NCBI RefSeq assembly: GCF_025655475.1
Contig: NZ_JAHTIK010000001.1
Span: 7,716,124 to 7,780,123 of the forward strand
Reading direction: 5' to 3'
Source of the DNA: Kitasatospora sp. DSM 101779
Lineage (GTDB): Bacteria; Actinomycetota; Actinomycetes; Streptomycetales; Streptomycetaceae
DNA length: 64,000 nt
Shown in pieces: positions 38,426-47,636 of this stretch. The notes beneath the pieces are model-generated. The model saw nothing but the letters and a program-made list of their open reading frames with translations, had not been told where the DNA came from and made no database searches. The position numbers and the translations under genes are program-made. Each line of letters starts with the position of its first letter. Positions within the stretch are counted from its first letter, which is position 1.

Positions 38426-39983
38426 CGAGGTCCACTCCTTCCATCGCGGCCACGAGCTCGTGGTCGTGCCAGCCGCGGGCCATCTCCGAGGTCACCCGGC
38501 CCTGGAACATCACCAGGACCCGGTCGCACATACGAAGGTCGTCGAGTTCGTCGGAGGCGATGAGCACTCCCGTGCCGGTCTGCGCCGTCTCCTCGACCTT
38601 GCCGAGGAGGAACTCCTTGGAGCGCACGTCCACACCGGCGGTCGGGTTGATCAGCACCAGGAGGCGGGGGTCGTCCGCCAGCGCCCGGGCCATGACGACC
38701 TTCTGCTGATTTCCGCCCGAGAGCGCGGAGACGGGCAGCTCGGGTCCCGGTGTCTTGATCGCCAGCTTCTCGATCATGTCGTCGGCGAGCCGGTCCCGTC
38801 GGTCACGGCTGAGGAGTCCGTTCCGGCCGAGCCTGTGCGGCACGGACAGCGTGGCGTTGTCGGCGATCGACATGTCGGGCACGAATCCCTGATGATGCCG
38901 GTCCTGCGGGACGAACCCGGCACCGGCGGCGAGGGCGGCGGGAACACTGCCGGGCCGGGGCCGCCGCCCGGCGATCGCCACCTCGCCCACCTGGGCCGCC
39001 CGCAGCCCTACCACGGTCTCGGCCACCTCGGTACGACCGCTGCCGGCGGCACCCGCGAGTCCGACGATTTCCCCGGCGCCCACCTCGAAAGTGACATCAC
39101 CGTAGGCACCGCCACTGCCCAGCCCCTGCACGGACAGCGCGGGCGTGGCGGTGCGGTCGAGGCTGCTCGGTCGCACCTGAAGCCGGTCGACCGCGGCCTC
39201 ACCGGTCATCGCGGCGACCAACTCGGTGCGGGGGAGTTCCGCGACCGGCGCGGTCACGATGTGCCGGGCGTCGCGGAACACCGTCACCATGTCGCAGATG
39301 TCGTAGATCTCCTGGAGATGGTGGCTGATGAACAAGAAGGTCACGCCCTGGCGCTGCAGGTCGCGGATGCGCTCGAAGAGGCGGGTGATGGCCGACCCGT
39401 CGAGCTGAGCGGTGGGCTCGTCCAGGATGATGAACCGGGCACCGAAGGACAGCGCCCTGGCGATCTCCACGAACTGCCGCTGCTCCACGCTCAGATCGCC
39501 GGCCGAGGTCTGCGGGTCGACGTCCACGGACCACGCCGCGAGCAGCTCCTGCGCCCGCCGGCGAACAGCCTGCCAGCTGATGAGCCGGCCGCGGCCGTGG
39601 TCGTGCCGGTTCAGGAACAGATTCTCGGCCACGGTCAGCGTGGGGATGATCGTGGACTTCTGGTAGACGCAGGCCACGCGTTGTCGCCACGCGTCGCGGT
39701 CCGCCAGCCGTGGCGCGGGGCTGCCGCCGAAGGCGATCGTTCCCTCGTCGGGTGCCTGCAGACCGGTGAGGACCGACACGAGCGTCGACTTGCCGGCCCC
39801 GTTGCGGCCGACGAGCGCATGGGTCTCGCCGGGCCTGATGGTGATCCGGGCGCCGTCGAGGGCCACCGTCGGACCGAATCGCTTGACTATGCCCGTCGCC
39901 TCGACGACGGGCGGGCCCGCCTGGGACCGTCCGTCGTCTGCCGGGGCGGGCCAGGAGCTGACTGCTCGCTCCCCGTCGCTCAT
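38418..39983 (-). CDS. Sugar ABC transporter ATPase (RbsA-like, two domains)
   Basis: A 521-residue tandem ATPase. Domain 1 has ALVGRNGAGKST (Walker A), LSVEQRQFVEIARAL (signature) and FIILDEPTAQLDG (Walker B). Domain 2 has GLAGAAGSGRTEV, LSGGNQQKVVMARAL and LLVLINPTAGVD, where the usual DEPT is INPT. Only one strong hydrolysis site is therefore expected. I chose the ATG at 39983 (AAGGCGG upstream) over a longer frame whose first 22 residues look non-native. It follows the binding protein gene by 47 bases. Confidence 0.92.
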   Translation of the reverse strand: MSDGERAVSSWPAPADDGRSQAGPPVVEATGIVKRFGPTVALDGARITIRPGETHALVGRNGAGKSTLVSVLTGLQAPDEGTIAFGGSPAPRLADRDAWRQRVACVYQKSTIIPTLTVAENLFLNRHDHGRGRLISWQAVRRRAQELLAAWSVDVDPQTSAGDLSVEQRQFVEIARALSFGARFIILDEPTAQLDGSAITRLFERIRDLQRQGVTFLFISHHLQEIYDICDMVTVFRDARHIVTAPVAELPRTELVAAMTGEAAVDRLQVRPSSLDRTATPALSVQGLGSGGAYGDVTFEVGAGEIVGLAGAAGSGRTEVAETVVGLRAAQVGEVAIAGRRPRPGSVPAALAAGAGFVPQDRHHQGFVPDMSIADNATLSVPHRLGRNGLLSRDRRDRLADDMIEKLAIKTPGPELPVSALSGGNQQKVVMARALADDPRLLVLINPTAGVDVRSKEFLLGKVEETAQTGTGVLIASDELDDLRMCDRVLVMFQGRVTSEMARGWHDHELVAAMEGVDLDA

Positions 39984-40030
39984 CACAACCGCCTTGTACT
40001 CGATAGCCGTTGGGCGCCTGACCGGGCAGG

Positions 40031-41095
40031 TCAGCCGAGGTTGTTGCCCCACAGGGAGGTGTCGTCGCTCTTGACGCTGGGCACACCGCCGTACGTGCCG
40101 CCGTCGAGCGTGACCAGGGGGGCGGAGAGCTGGTCCTCGAGGAGGCCGGGACGGACCTGGATGATGGTGCTGTTGTGGTCGGTCTTGCCCGGCGCGAACG
40201 TCTTCCCGGCGATCGCCGCCTGCAGGTAGGACAGGGCGTACTTGGCGTACAGGTCGGCCGGCTGGGAGACGGTGGCGTCGATCTTGCCCGCCGCGATGGA
40301 CTTGAGCTCCTCCGGGATGCCGTCGTTGGACACGATGAAGACGTGCTTCTTGTCCGCCGGGTCGACCAGCAGGCCCTTCTGCTTGAGGACCTGGAGCGTG
40401 CCGGACAGGGCGAAGCTGGACTCCATGTAGACGCCCTTGATGTCCGGGTTGGCGGTCAGGTCGGTCTGGAGCTTCTGCGCGGCGACCGCGCCGTCCCAGT
40501 TGGTGGCCTCACCGAACACCTTGATGCCGGGGTAGTTCTTCTTCATGCAGTCGTTGAACGCCTCGGTGCGATCCCGGCCGTTGATGGAGTCCAAGCCGCC
40601 CTCCAGCATGACGACCTTGCCCTCGCCCTTGAGCTTCGTGCCGAGGAACTGACAGGCCTTCTCGCCGTAGGCGCGGTTGTCGGCCCGTACCACCATGAAC
40701 ACGTTGCCGGTGTCCGGGCGGGTGTCGACGGTGACGACGGGGATCTTCTTCGCCTCCAACTGCGCCAGGGTCGGAGCGATGGCGGCGGTGTCCTGCGGCG
40801 CCATCGCGATCCCCTTCACCCCCTGGCTGATGAAGGTCTGCGCGTTGGCGGTCAGCTTGGCGACGTCGTTCTGCGAGTTGGTCGTCTTGAGTGACAGGCC
40901 CAGCTGTCCGGCGTATCCGGGCGTGTACTTGATGTACGAGTTCCAGAAGTCGGTGTCGGAACGCGGGTAGTCGACCCCGACCAGTGGCGCGGCGCCCGAC
41001 GCGGCCGTGGTGCCCGCGCCGCTACCGCAGGCGCTGAGCAGCGCCAGGGCAGACAGGGCGGAGGTGGCGGAGCAGAGTGCGGTCCTGAGTCTCAT
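40031..41095 (-). CDS. Sugar ABC transporter substrate-binding lipoprotein
   Basis: A 354-residue periplasmic-binding protein-like lipoprotein. The lipobox is LALLSACGSG (Cys near residue 23). The RbsB-type fold shows VGVDYPRSDTDFWNSY, NAQTFISQGVKGIAMAPQDT, IPVVTVDTRPDTGNV, VVMLEGGLDSINGRDRTEAF and HVFIVSNDGIPEEL. It captures the sugar outside the membrane for the permease/ATPase pair. First gene of the ten-gene operon; GAGGAAG precedes its ATG. Divergent from the alpha-L-fucosidase at 41559. Confidence 0.92.
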   Translation of the reverse strand: MRLRTALCSATSALSALALLSACGSGAGTTAASGAAPLVGVDYPRSDTDFWNSYIKYTPGYAGQLGLSLKTTNSQNDVAKLTANAQTFISQGVKGIAMAPQDTAAIAPTLAQLEAKKIPVVTVDTRPDTGNVFMVVRADNRAYGEKACQFLGTKLKGEGKVVMLEGGLDSINGRDRTEAFNDCMKKNYPGIKVFGEATNWDGAVAAQKLQTDLTANPDIKGVYMESSFALSGTLQVLKQKGLLVDPADKKHVFIVSNDGIPEELKSIAAGKIDATVSQPADLYAKYALSYLQAAIAGKTFAPGKTDHNSTIIQVRPGLLEDQLSAPLVTLDGGTYGGVPSVKSDDTSLWGNNLG

Positions 41096-41185
41096 CGGTA
41101 CTTCCTCGCGCTGGTCCCTTGAGCGGGAGAGAGTTGTGCCGGGCGGCAGCTGTTGTACGCCGCCGTCGCGGAGAGATGGGATGTA

Positions 41186-41215
41186 TGTATAGGCGGCGGC
41201 CGGGGGTGCTGTCTA
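41186..41215 (-). promoter_or_regulatory. Predicted promoter of the fucose operon
   Basis: On the minus strand, TAGACA (plus 41210-41215), an 18-base spacer, then TATACA (41186-41191), about 90 bases ahead of the binding-protein gene. Confidence 0.5.
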
Positions 41216-41558
41216 GGAGTCGAGCAAAACTGCTGCAAGTGCGGCCTGTTCGATGGCCGCGGGATGGCCTGGGATGGAAATCAATCCCATCAATAGCGTG
41301 GCAGGCGACGCCGGTGCTCCGCCTGCGGGTCGCACAGCCTGAAACATGCCATGTCTGGCGTACGCCAAATAGGGCATATCTCATCGCAGATAGACAAAAC
41401 CGTGAGCCGCGGGCCGTTTTCATCCCTGCACGCCCGTTGACATCGGGGCGTCACATGAACGAACTTCATGCGTAACCTCCGGTGCTCCAGGGGCGTGCGC
41501 GCCGCACGTCCCTTGGTCCAGCCCGTCTCCGCTGTCCCCTCAGCCCAGGGATGTCCTC

Positions 41559-43790
41559 ATGGCGAGTTCTCTCAACCGACGTCAGTTCCTGTCCGCAGCC
41601 GCAGGTGTGGCTGCGGCCGCCATCGCCGGCGGCGGCCTCGCGGCCGGCGTCGCACAGGCGGCACCGAGCACCTACACTCCCGACTGGAACTCGGTCGACC
41701 AGCACCCGCCGGCTCCGGAGTGGTTCCAGGATGCGAAGTTCGGGATCTACTTCCACTGGGGGGTCTTCAGCGTTCCCGCGTACCAGAGCGAGTGGTACCC
41801 GCGGAACATGTACAAGGCCGGCAGTGCGGCCAACCAGCACCACATCGCCACCTACGGTCAGCCGTCGGCCTGGCCCTACCACAACTTCATCAACGGAGCG
41901 CAGGACCTCGCGGGCAAAACCGTGCAGTTCGCGCCGAAGCTGAAGTCGGCCGGCGGGAACTTCGACCCCGACGAGTGGGCGCAGCTGTTCGTCGACGCCG
42001 GCGCCAAGTACGCCGGACCGGTCGCCGAGCACCACGACGGCTTCTCCATGTGGGACAGCCAGGTCAACGAGTGGAACTCGGTCGCCAAGGGCCCGAAACT
42101 GAACCTGCTGCAGCTGTTCGCCACGGCGATCCGAGCCAAGAACCTCAAGCTGCTGGTGGCCATGCACCATGCGTTCAACTTCAACGGCTACTACGACAGC
42201 GCCCCCGCGCAGTCGGACCCGAGCCTCAAGAAGCTCTACGGTCAGCTGGACAAGTCGCAGGAGAACCAGCTCTGGTACGACAAGCTGAAGGAGGTCGTCG
42301 ACCGCGCCCAGCCGGACATCCTGTGGCAGGACTTCGATCTGAACATGGTCGACGAGACTCAGCGCCTCAACTTCCTGTCTTACTACTACAACCAGGCCAA
42401 TGCCTGGGGCCGCGAGGTCGTCGCCACCTACAAGGACGGCCTCAACAACAAGGGCGAGATCTTCGACTACGAGCGCGGCGGCCCGGCGGACCTCACCAGC
42501 CCGTACTGGCTGACCGACGACAGCATCTCCAGCAGCAGTTGGTGCTACACGCAGGGCATCGGCTACTACAGCATCCAGCAGATGCTGCACTCGTTCATCG
42601 ACCGGGTCAGCAAGAACGGCAACGTCCTGCTGAACATCGCGCCGATGGCCGACGGCACCATCCCCCAGGCGCAGAGGGACGTCCTGCTCGGCATCGGCGA
42701 CCACCTGAAGCGCTTCGGAGAGTCGATCTACTCGACCCGCGCCTGGACGGTCTACGGGGAGGGCCCGACGAAGATGGGCGGTGGCTCCTTCACCAACCCG
42801 ACGGCCGGCACACCGCAGGACATCCGCTTCACCCGCAACAAGGCCGGTAACGTCCTGTACGCCACGGTCCTGGGCTGGCCCGGCAGTTCACTCACGATCA
42901 AGACCCTCAGCTCGGAGCGGATCAACCTCTCGTCGCTGACCTCGGTGAAGCTGCTCGGCTCCACCGCCGGAACCACCATCGACCTGGCCGCACCGGTGCA
43001 GAGCTCTTCCGGCCTCACGGTCACGCTGCCCTCCTCCGCGCCGTACAGCGCCAACGCGTACGTCCTGAAGCTCTCCTTCTCGGGCACCATCCCCGACCTG
43101 CGGCCGCCGGCCGGCGCCGTCGCCTTCAAGGACGTCAACTACACCGGCGCCTCCGCCGCGCTGACCGTGGGCGAGTACACCGCGGCCGACCTGACCGCGG
43201 CCGGTGTGGGCGCGGCCGCCATCTCCTCCATCCGTACGTCTCCCGGCTTCCAGGTCATCGGCTACTCGGCGGACAACTTCACCGGCACCGCCTGGACCTT
43301 CACCGCCGACAACCCCGACCTCAGGGCCGCCGGCAACAACGACCAGATCGTCTCGCTGAAGGTCCAGTTCAACCCGTCGACGTACTTCCGGCTCACCAAC
43401 GTCACCGACGGCCTCGCCCTGGACAGCGGCGGCAACGTCGCCTCCGGGTCCAACCTCAAGCAGTGGACCTGGGACGGCAGCACCAACCTCCAGTGGCAGG
43501 CGGTCGACGTGGGCGGCGGCTACTACAAGCTGGTCAACCGCACCAACGGCATGGTCGCCGACGGCTGGGGCGCCACAACCGCCGGCTCCACGGCCCGGCA
43601 GGCCCCGTGGAACGGCGGTACCAACCAGCAGTGGAAGATCACTCTCCGGAGCGGTTACGGCTACTCGATCGAGAACCGCACCACCGGTCTGGTCCTCGAC
43701 GGCGGTGGCAGCGTCGCGTCGGGCTCCGTCACCAAGCAGTGGACCTACAACAGCAGCTCCAACCTGCTGTGGACCTTCACGGCGCTGTAG
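41559..43790 (+). CDS. Secreted GH29 alpha-L-fucosidase with crystallin-like and ricin domains
   Basis: A 743-residue Tat-type exported enzyme (NRRQFLSAAAG; cleavage near AQAA, residue 38). The GH29 barrel (45-390) shows FGIYFHWGVFSVPAYQSEW, VAEHHDGFSMWDS and DILWQDFDLNMVDE, where the nucleophile Asp is expected. NGNVLLNIAPMADG closes the barrel, followed by a beta-sandwich with SANAYVLKLSF. Residues 530-610 look like a beta/gamma-crystallin domain (VAFKDVNYTGASAALTVGEY). The ricin/CBM13 trefoil occupies 612-743. It should clip L-fucose from plant or other glycans outside the cell, feeding the divergent importer. Confidence 0.93.
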   Translation: MASSLNRRQFLSAAAGVAAAAIAGGGLAAGVAQAAPSTYTPDWNSVDQHPPAPEWFQDAKFGIYFHWGVFSVPAYQSEWYPRNMYKAGSAANQHHIATYGQPSAWPYHNFINGAQDLAGKTVQFAPKLKSAGGNFDPDEWAQLFVDAGAKYAGPVAEHHDGFSMWDSQVNEWNSVAKGPKLNLLQLFATAIRAKNLKLLVAMHHAFNFNGYYDSAPAQSDPSLKKLYGQLDKSQENQLWYDKLKEVVDRAQPDILWQDFDLNMVDETQRLNFLSYYYNQANAWGREVVATYKDGLNNKGEIFDYERGGPADLTSPYWLTDDSISSSSWCYTQGIGYYSIQQMLHSFIDRVSKNGNVLLNIAPMADGTIPQAQRDVLLGIGDHLKRFGESIYSTRAWTVYGEGPTKMGGGSFTNPTAGTPQDIRFTRNKAGNVLYATVLGWPGSSLTIKTLSSERINLSSLTSVKLLGSTAGTTIDLAAPVQSSSGLTVTLPSSAPYSANAYVLKLSFSGTIPDLRPPAGAVAFKDVNYTGASAALTVGEYTAADLTAAGVGAAAISSIRTSPGFQVIGYSADNFTGTAWTFTADNPDLRAAGNNDQIVSLKVQFNPSTYFRLTNVTDGLALDSGGNVASGSNLKQWTWDGSTNLQWQAVDVGGGYYKLVNRTNGMVADGWGATTAGSTARQAPWNGGTNQQWKITLRSGYGYSIENRTTGLVLDGGGSVASGSVTKQWTYNSSSNLLWTFTAL

Positions 43791-43806
43791 ACACCGGCCA
43801 CCGCCG

Positions 43807-43844
43807 GTACGGGGCCGCAGGCACAAGGGTTTGCGGCCCCGTAC
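43807..43844 (+). terminator. 13-bp hairpin terminator after the fucosidase
   Basis: GTACGGGGCCGCA pairs perfectly with TGCGGCCCCGTAC around a 12-base loop, 17 bases after the stop. Confidence 0.75.
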
Positions 43845-43883
43845 GGCTGAGCGGACCCGCTCCGTCGCCACCGGCCCCTGGCA

Positions 43884-44160
43884 GTGGGCCCTGCCAGGGT
43901 GGCGGACAACATCTACACGTTCAAGAGCGTCAAGAGCGGCCTGTGCCTGGACGTCCCGAGCAGGTCGACCACCGTCGGCGTCCAGGTGCAGCAGTGGACC
44001 TGCAACGGTGGGGCCAACCAGCGGTGGACCCTCGACCTGACCGGCGGCTACACCGGCGGCAACTACCTGCTGGTGGGCGTCGGCAGTGGCCTGAGCATCG
44101 GGGTCGCGGGCCCGACCGCCCAGGCAGCGGCGGTGGACCAGGAGCCCGGCGGGAGCGCAA
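43884..44160 (+). pseudogene. Ricin/CBM13 domain fragment
   Basis: The frame reads VADNIYTFKSVKSGLCLDVP, VGVQVQQWTCNGGANQRWTL and NYLLVGVGSGLSIGVAG: one and a half repeats of a ricin trefoil. There is no signal peptide or enzyme domain, and the continuation to 44339 is low-complexity. It is probably the end of a deleted secreted enzyme that once stood between the GH29 and GH43 genes. Confidence 0.65.
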
Positions 44161-44340
44161 GCACCAGCAGCGAGGCCCGGACTTTCTCCTGGCCCGGTGG
44201 CCCCGGCGGCTCCCGCCCCCGACCGCCGAGACTCCGGAATGCGGTACCTGTTCATGCCGGACATCTTGACGCCGGCCCGGAGCTCGCCGAAAGTGATGGC
44301 CGGATCCGGACGGCCCAGCGGCAGTCGTCCGACATCTGAA

Positions 44341-44356
44341 TTGTGAGCGTTAACAT
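44341..44356. promoter_or_regulatory. LacI-type operator upstream of the GH43 gene
   Basis: TTGTGAGCGTTAACAT, matching the site before the GH62 gene (28411-28426, opposite orientation) at 15 of 16 positions. It lies 230 bases before the chosen GH43 start, so a long leader or a lost segment lies between. Confidence 0.6.
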
Positions 44357-44571
44357 CAGCGCACGAGCATCCGCGACGCCGGTCCGCCCGACGTGCGGTC
44401 GTCGTCATCGATGGGTGGGCGCCGGAGGCGGCGAGCGGGTTCGGAGGGCCGCTCCCGCCGACGGTCGGAACCGGCCTCTGCCCGACTGTCCTGGCACCAC
44501 GTCACTTTCGCTCGAAGAAGCCGCCGATGCCTCTGTTGACCGGCGGGTTTCCCTTGACCAAGGACGGGATT

Positions 44572-46623
44572 GTGGACATCACCAGACGTCAGCTCGGCCG
44601 GCTCGCGGCGGTCGGCACGGGGGCGCTCCTGCTGCCGGGGCTGCTGTCACCGGGCCGGGCGGCGGCAACCGTGCCTCCGGCCGGGACGTGGGGCGACCAG
44701 GGCGACGGCACCTACGTCAACCCGGTCCTCCCGGGCGACTTCAGCGACTGGGACTGCATCCGGGTCGGCGCCGACTACTACGGCATCACCAGCACGTTCG
44801 GGTACTCGCCCGGCGTGGCAGTCCTGCACTCGACGGACCTGGTCAACTGGCGGACGCTCGGCGGCGTGGTCGGCGACGTCACCGCCGTCGGTCCGCTGCT
44901 GAACTGGGACCGGATGGCCCGCTTCGGCCGCGGCGTGTGGGCCGGGGCCATCCGTTACCACGCGGGGCGGTACTGGGTGTATTTCAACACGCCCGACGAA
45001 GGCTTCTTCATGTCGTCGGGCCCGTCGCCGGCCGGGCCGTGGGATCCGTTGACGGCGGTGTGGCGGACCTCCGGATGGGACGACCCGTGCCCCTTCTGGG
45101 ACGACGACGGGCAGGGCTATCTGGTCACCTCGCACTACTCGGACGGCTACAAGATCCACCTGTTCAAGCTGTCCGAGGATGGCAAGTCGCTGGTCGGCCC
45201 GTCCACGGTGATCCACCAGTCGCCGGGCAGCGAGGCCAACAAGCTCTACAAGATCAACGGGCTCTACTACCACCTGTACAGCGAGGTGAAGCCCGAGGGC
45301 CGGGTCCTCATGATGAACCGCGGCTCCAGCCTTTACGGGCCGTTCGAGACCCGGCAGCTGGAGCACGTCAACTCCTCGGTGGACCGCGAGCCCAACCAGG
45401 GCGGGCTGGTGCAGGCTCCGGACGGCACCTGGTACTTCGTGACCCACCACGGCCACGGCGACTGGGAGGGGCGGTCGCTGTCCCTGCTGCCGGTGACCTG
45501 GGTGGACGGCTGGCCGATCCTGGGCCAGGTGGGTGCGGACGGCATCGGCAGCATGGTGTGGACGGGTCAGGTGCCCGCCGGCGGCACGCCCGGTCTGCCG
45601 GTCGACGCGCTGCCGGCCGTCGTGACCGGCGACCTGTTCGCCGACACCCGGCTCAAGCCGCAGTGGGAGTGGTACTACCAGCCGCGCGCGGACCACTGGT
45701 CCCTGACCGAACGCCCCGGCTACCTGCGGCTGAAGGCGTTCGCACCGCTGCTGGCCGACAACCTGACCAAGGTGGGCAACACCCTCACGCAACGCGTCCT
45801 GCGAACGGCGGGCGGCGCGACGGTGACCGTCCGCATCGAACTGGACGGCCTCGCCGACGGGCAGTTCGCCGGGCTGTGCCACTACGCGGCCACCTACGCG
45901 GGGCTGGGTGTCCGGTGCTCCGGGACCACCACCACGATCTCGCAGAACGTCAACGGCACCCTCACCGACGGTCCGGTGATCACGCAGAACGCCGTGTGGC
46001 TGCGCACCTCGTGGGACGTGAGCGGAGTCAGCCGGTTCTCCTACAGCCTCGACGGGAACACCTTCACCTCGTTCGGCGGCACCTACCAGCTCACCTGGGG
46101 CGGTTACCGGGGCGACCGGGTCGGCCTCTTCACCTACAACCCGAACGGCACCGGCCACGTCGACGTGGACTCGGTGCAGTACACCGTCGGACCCGCCAGG
46201 TCATACAAGATCGTCAGTGTGCGCAGCGGCAAGGTCGCCGACGTGGCCGGCGCTTCGAAGGCGGACGGCGCCGGCCTGGTCCAGTGGACCGACAAGGGCG
46301 CGCCGAACCAGCAGTGGACCTTCCAGTCCACGGCGGACGGCTACCACACCATCACGTGCGTCAACAGCGGCAAGGTCCTCGACGTGGCAGCCTCCTCGAC
46401 GGCGGACGGCGCACGGGTCGTACAGGCCACCGCCGACGGCCGGGCGAGCCAGCAGTGGCAGCTGCGCCCGCAGGCCGGCGGCGAGTTCGTCCTGGTCAAC
46501 CGCACCAGCGGCAAGGTGCTCGATGTCAGCGGGGGCGGTACGGCCGACGGCACCGCGCTCATCCAGTACTCCGACAGGGGAAGCACCAACCAGCGGTGGA
46601 CTTTCCAGCGCGTCACCGGCTAG
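44572..46623 (+). CDS. Secreted GH43-family glycosidase with CBM13
   Basis: A 683-residue Tat-type protein (ITRRQLGRLAAVGTGALLLP). The GH43 propeller (50-330) has VLPGDFSDWDCIRVGADYYG with the base Asp, GWDDPCPFWDDDGQGYLV with the second Asp, and YYHLYSEVKPEGRVLMMN with the acid Glu. A beta-sandwich of the beta-xylosidase C2 type follows (370-550), then a ricin trefoil (555-683) with QQW motifs. Likely substrates are xylo- or arabino-oligosaccharides. I prefer the GTG at 44572 (AAGGA 9 bases upstream, Tat motif at the N-terminus) over an ATG at 44527 that adds 15 residues. Confidence 0.9.
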   Translation: MDITRRQLGRLAAVGTGALLLPGLLSPGRAAATVPPAGTWGDQGDGTYVNPVLPGDFSDWDCIRVGADYYGITSTFGYSPGVAVLHSTDLVNWRTLGGVVGDVTAVGPLLNWDRMARFGRGVWAGAIRYHAGRYWVYFNTPDEGFFMSSGPSPAGPWDPLTAVWRTSGWDDPCPFWDDDGQGYLVTSHYSDGYKIHLFKLSEDGKSLVGPSTVIHQSPGSEANKLYKINGLYYHLYSEVKPEGRVLMMNRGSSLYGPFETRQLEHVNSSVDREPNQGGLVQAPDGTWYFVTHHGHGDWEGRSLSLLPVTWVDGWPILGQVGADGIGSMVWTGQVPAGGTPGLPVDALPAVVTGDLFADTRLKPQWEWYYQPRADHWSLTERPGYLRLKAFAPLLADNLTKVGNTLTQRVLRTAGGATVTVRIELDGLADGQFAGLCHYAATYAGLGVRCSGTTTTISQNVNGTLTDGPVITQNAVWLRTSWDVSGVSRFSYSLDGNTFTSFGGTYQLTWGGYRGDRVGLFTYNPNGTGHVDVDSVQYTVGPARSYKIVSVRSGKVADVAGASKADGAGLVQWTDKGAPNQQWTFQSTADGYHTITCVNSGKVLDVAASSTADGARVVQATADGRASQQWQLRPQAGGEFVLVNRTSGKVLDVSGGGTADGTALIQYSDRGSTNQRWTFQRVTG

Positions 46624-46701
46624 CTAGGAGCTGTCCGGCCGACCATTGGTGGGTGCGCCCGGTCGGTGGAGGTTGTCTGCGCGGCCCCATAGCCTGCGCC
46701 C

Positions 46702-47172
46702 ATGACCACCGAGGAGTACCTCTCGACGATTGACTCGCTGGCCGTGCAGCCGTTCCCGGAGGTGACCTATGTCGACGCCTCCGGGGGAGGTGGACCAGAG
46801 CATCATGTGCGCGAACTGCAGGTCAGTCAGGACTTCTGGGATGACGACGACGGGCAGGCCCGGGTCGAGGCCGAAGCCGAACTGCAGGCCTGCCTCGACG
46901 ACCTGGCGGCACGCCTGACGACTCGGTGGGGCAATGCGTTCGTCGTGGACCTCGGACCGTATCTCAGCGCCAGCTGCGAGGGAGAGCCGGTGCCCGAGCC
47001 GCTCGACTACCTCAGCCAACAGGTCGTGAGCATGCAGGTGTGGCCGCTCCCCGACAACGGTCGTTGGCTCGCGCTGGCGCTCGGCCAGGCCGACAAGGAG
47101 CTGCCACTCGTCCTGTCTGCCGCGGTCGGCCAGGCCTCCGCACTCGACTCGAACACGAGTGGCCGGTCATGA
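46702..47172 (+). CDS. Hypothetical protein
   Basis: A 156-residue soluble protein. It starts TTEEYLSTIDSLAVQPFPEV, has an acidic DFWDDDDGQARVEAEAELQA helix, and later VVSMQVWPLPDNGRWLALAL. The pattern (helix, strand, helix) resembles small actinobacterial proteins of unknown function. I cannot name it. Its last residues (ASALDSNTSGRS) reach into the end of an IS5-type remnant on the other strand, so the C-terminus may have been altered by insertion. Confidence 0.6.
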   Translation: MTTEEYLSTIDSLAVQPFPEVTYVDASGGGGPEHHVRELQVSQDFWDDDDGQARVEAEAELQACLDDLAARLTTRWGNAFVVDLGPYLSASCEGEPVPEPLDYLSQQVVSMQVWPLPDNGRWLALALGQADKELPLVLSAAVGQASALDSNTSGRS

Positions 47173-47304
47173 GCGGAGCCACACGATGACAGCTGCAGCT
47201 GAGACGGTGCCGAGGAACACGTAGCCTCGCTTGTCATACCGCGTAGCCACCGCACGGAGGTTCTTGAGCCTACTGACGGCTCGCTCGACGGAAGGCCGCC
47301 GCCC
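47167..47304 (-). pseudogene. IS5-family transposase C-terminal fragment
   Basis: The last 40 codons read VERAVSRLKNLRAVATRYDK and then RGYVFLGTVSAAAVIVWLRS. This is the E-x6-K/R end of IS5-type DDE transposases, including the catalytic Glu of VERAVSRLK. Upstream sequence does not continue the protein in any frame. No clear terminal inverted repeats were found. Confidence 0.75.
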
Positions 47305-47573
47305 TCGGCGGTCGGGCCCTCGCCCGCGGCGGACACATCGGCCGTCTGCCCGGCCCACTGCACGACTGGTCCGAGTCCGGAGATCTGCCGGCGATTCCGG
47401 ACGGCACGCGTGCGGCGGCAGGGGGCGGATTCCTCAGCCACCCGGTGGTGTCCGCGGGCGGACACCGTGGTGGAAGGCGTCGGCCCTCTTCCGTTGCGGT
47501 GCCGAGCGCGATCAGGGGGAGTGCCCGTGGCTTTCGCATGCCGGTTTCCGCTTCGGCGAGTCGCTGCGGAAGG

Positions 47574-47610
47574 CCGTGAGGCCGGAAAGCGTTGCTTTCC
47601 GGCCTCACGG
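47574..47610 (-). terminator. 17-bp perfect hairpin after the GH141-like gene
   Basis: CCGTGAGGCCGGAAAGC, loop GTT, then its exact complement. It lies 27 bases beyond the stop of the minus-strand gene at 47637 and is the strongest stem-loop I saw in the window. Confidence 0.8.
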
Positions 47611-47636
47611 TCGGTGCCTCGGGGTGGGTCACCCGG

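Noticed and set aside
46624-47172. A complete IS5 element between the GH43 gene and the transposase fragment
   Set aside because: Only the last ~45 codons of a transposase are present and I found no matching terminal inverted repeats or target duplication.
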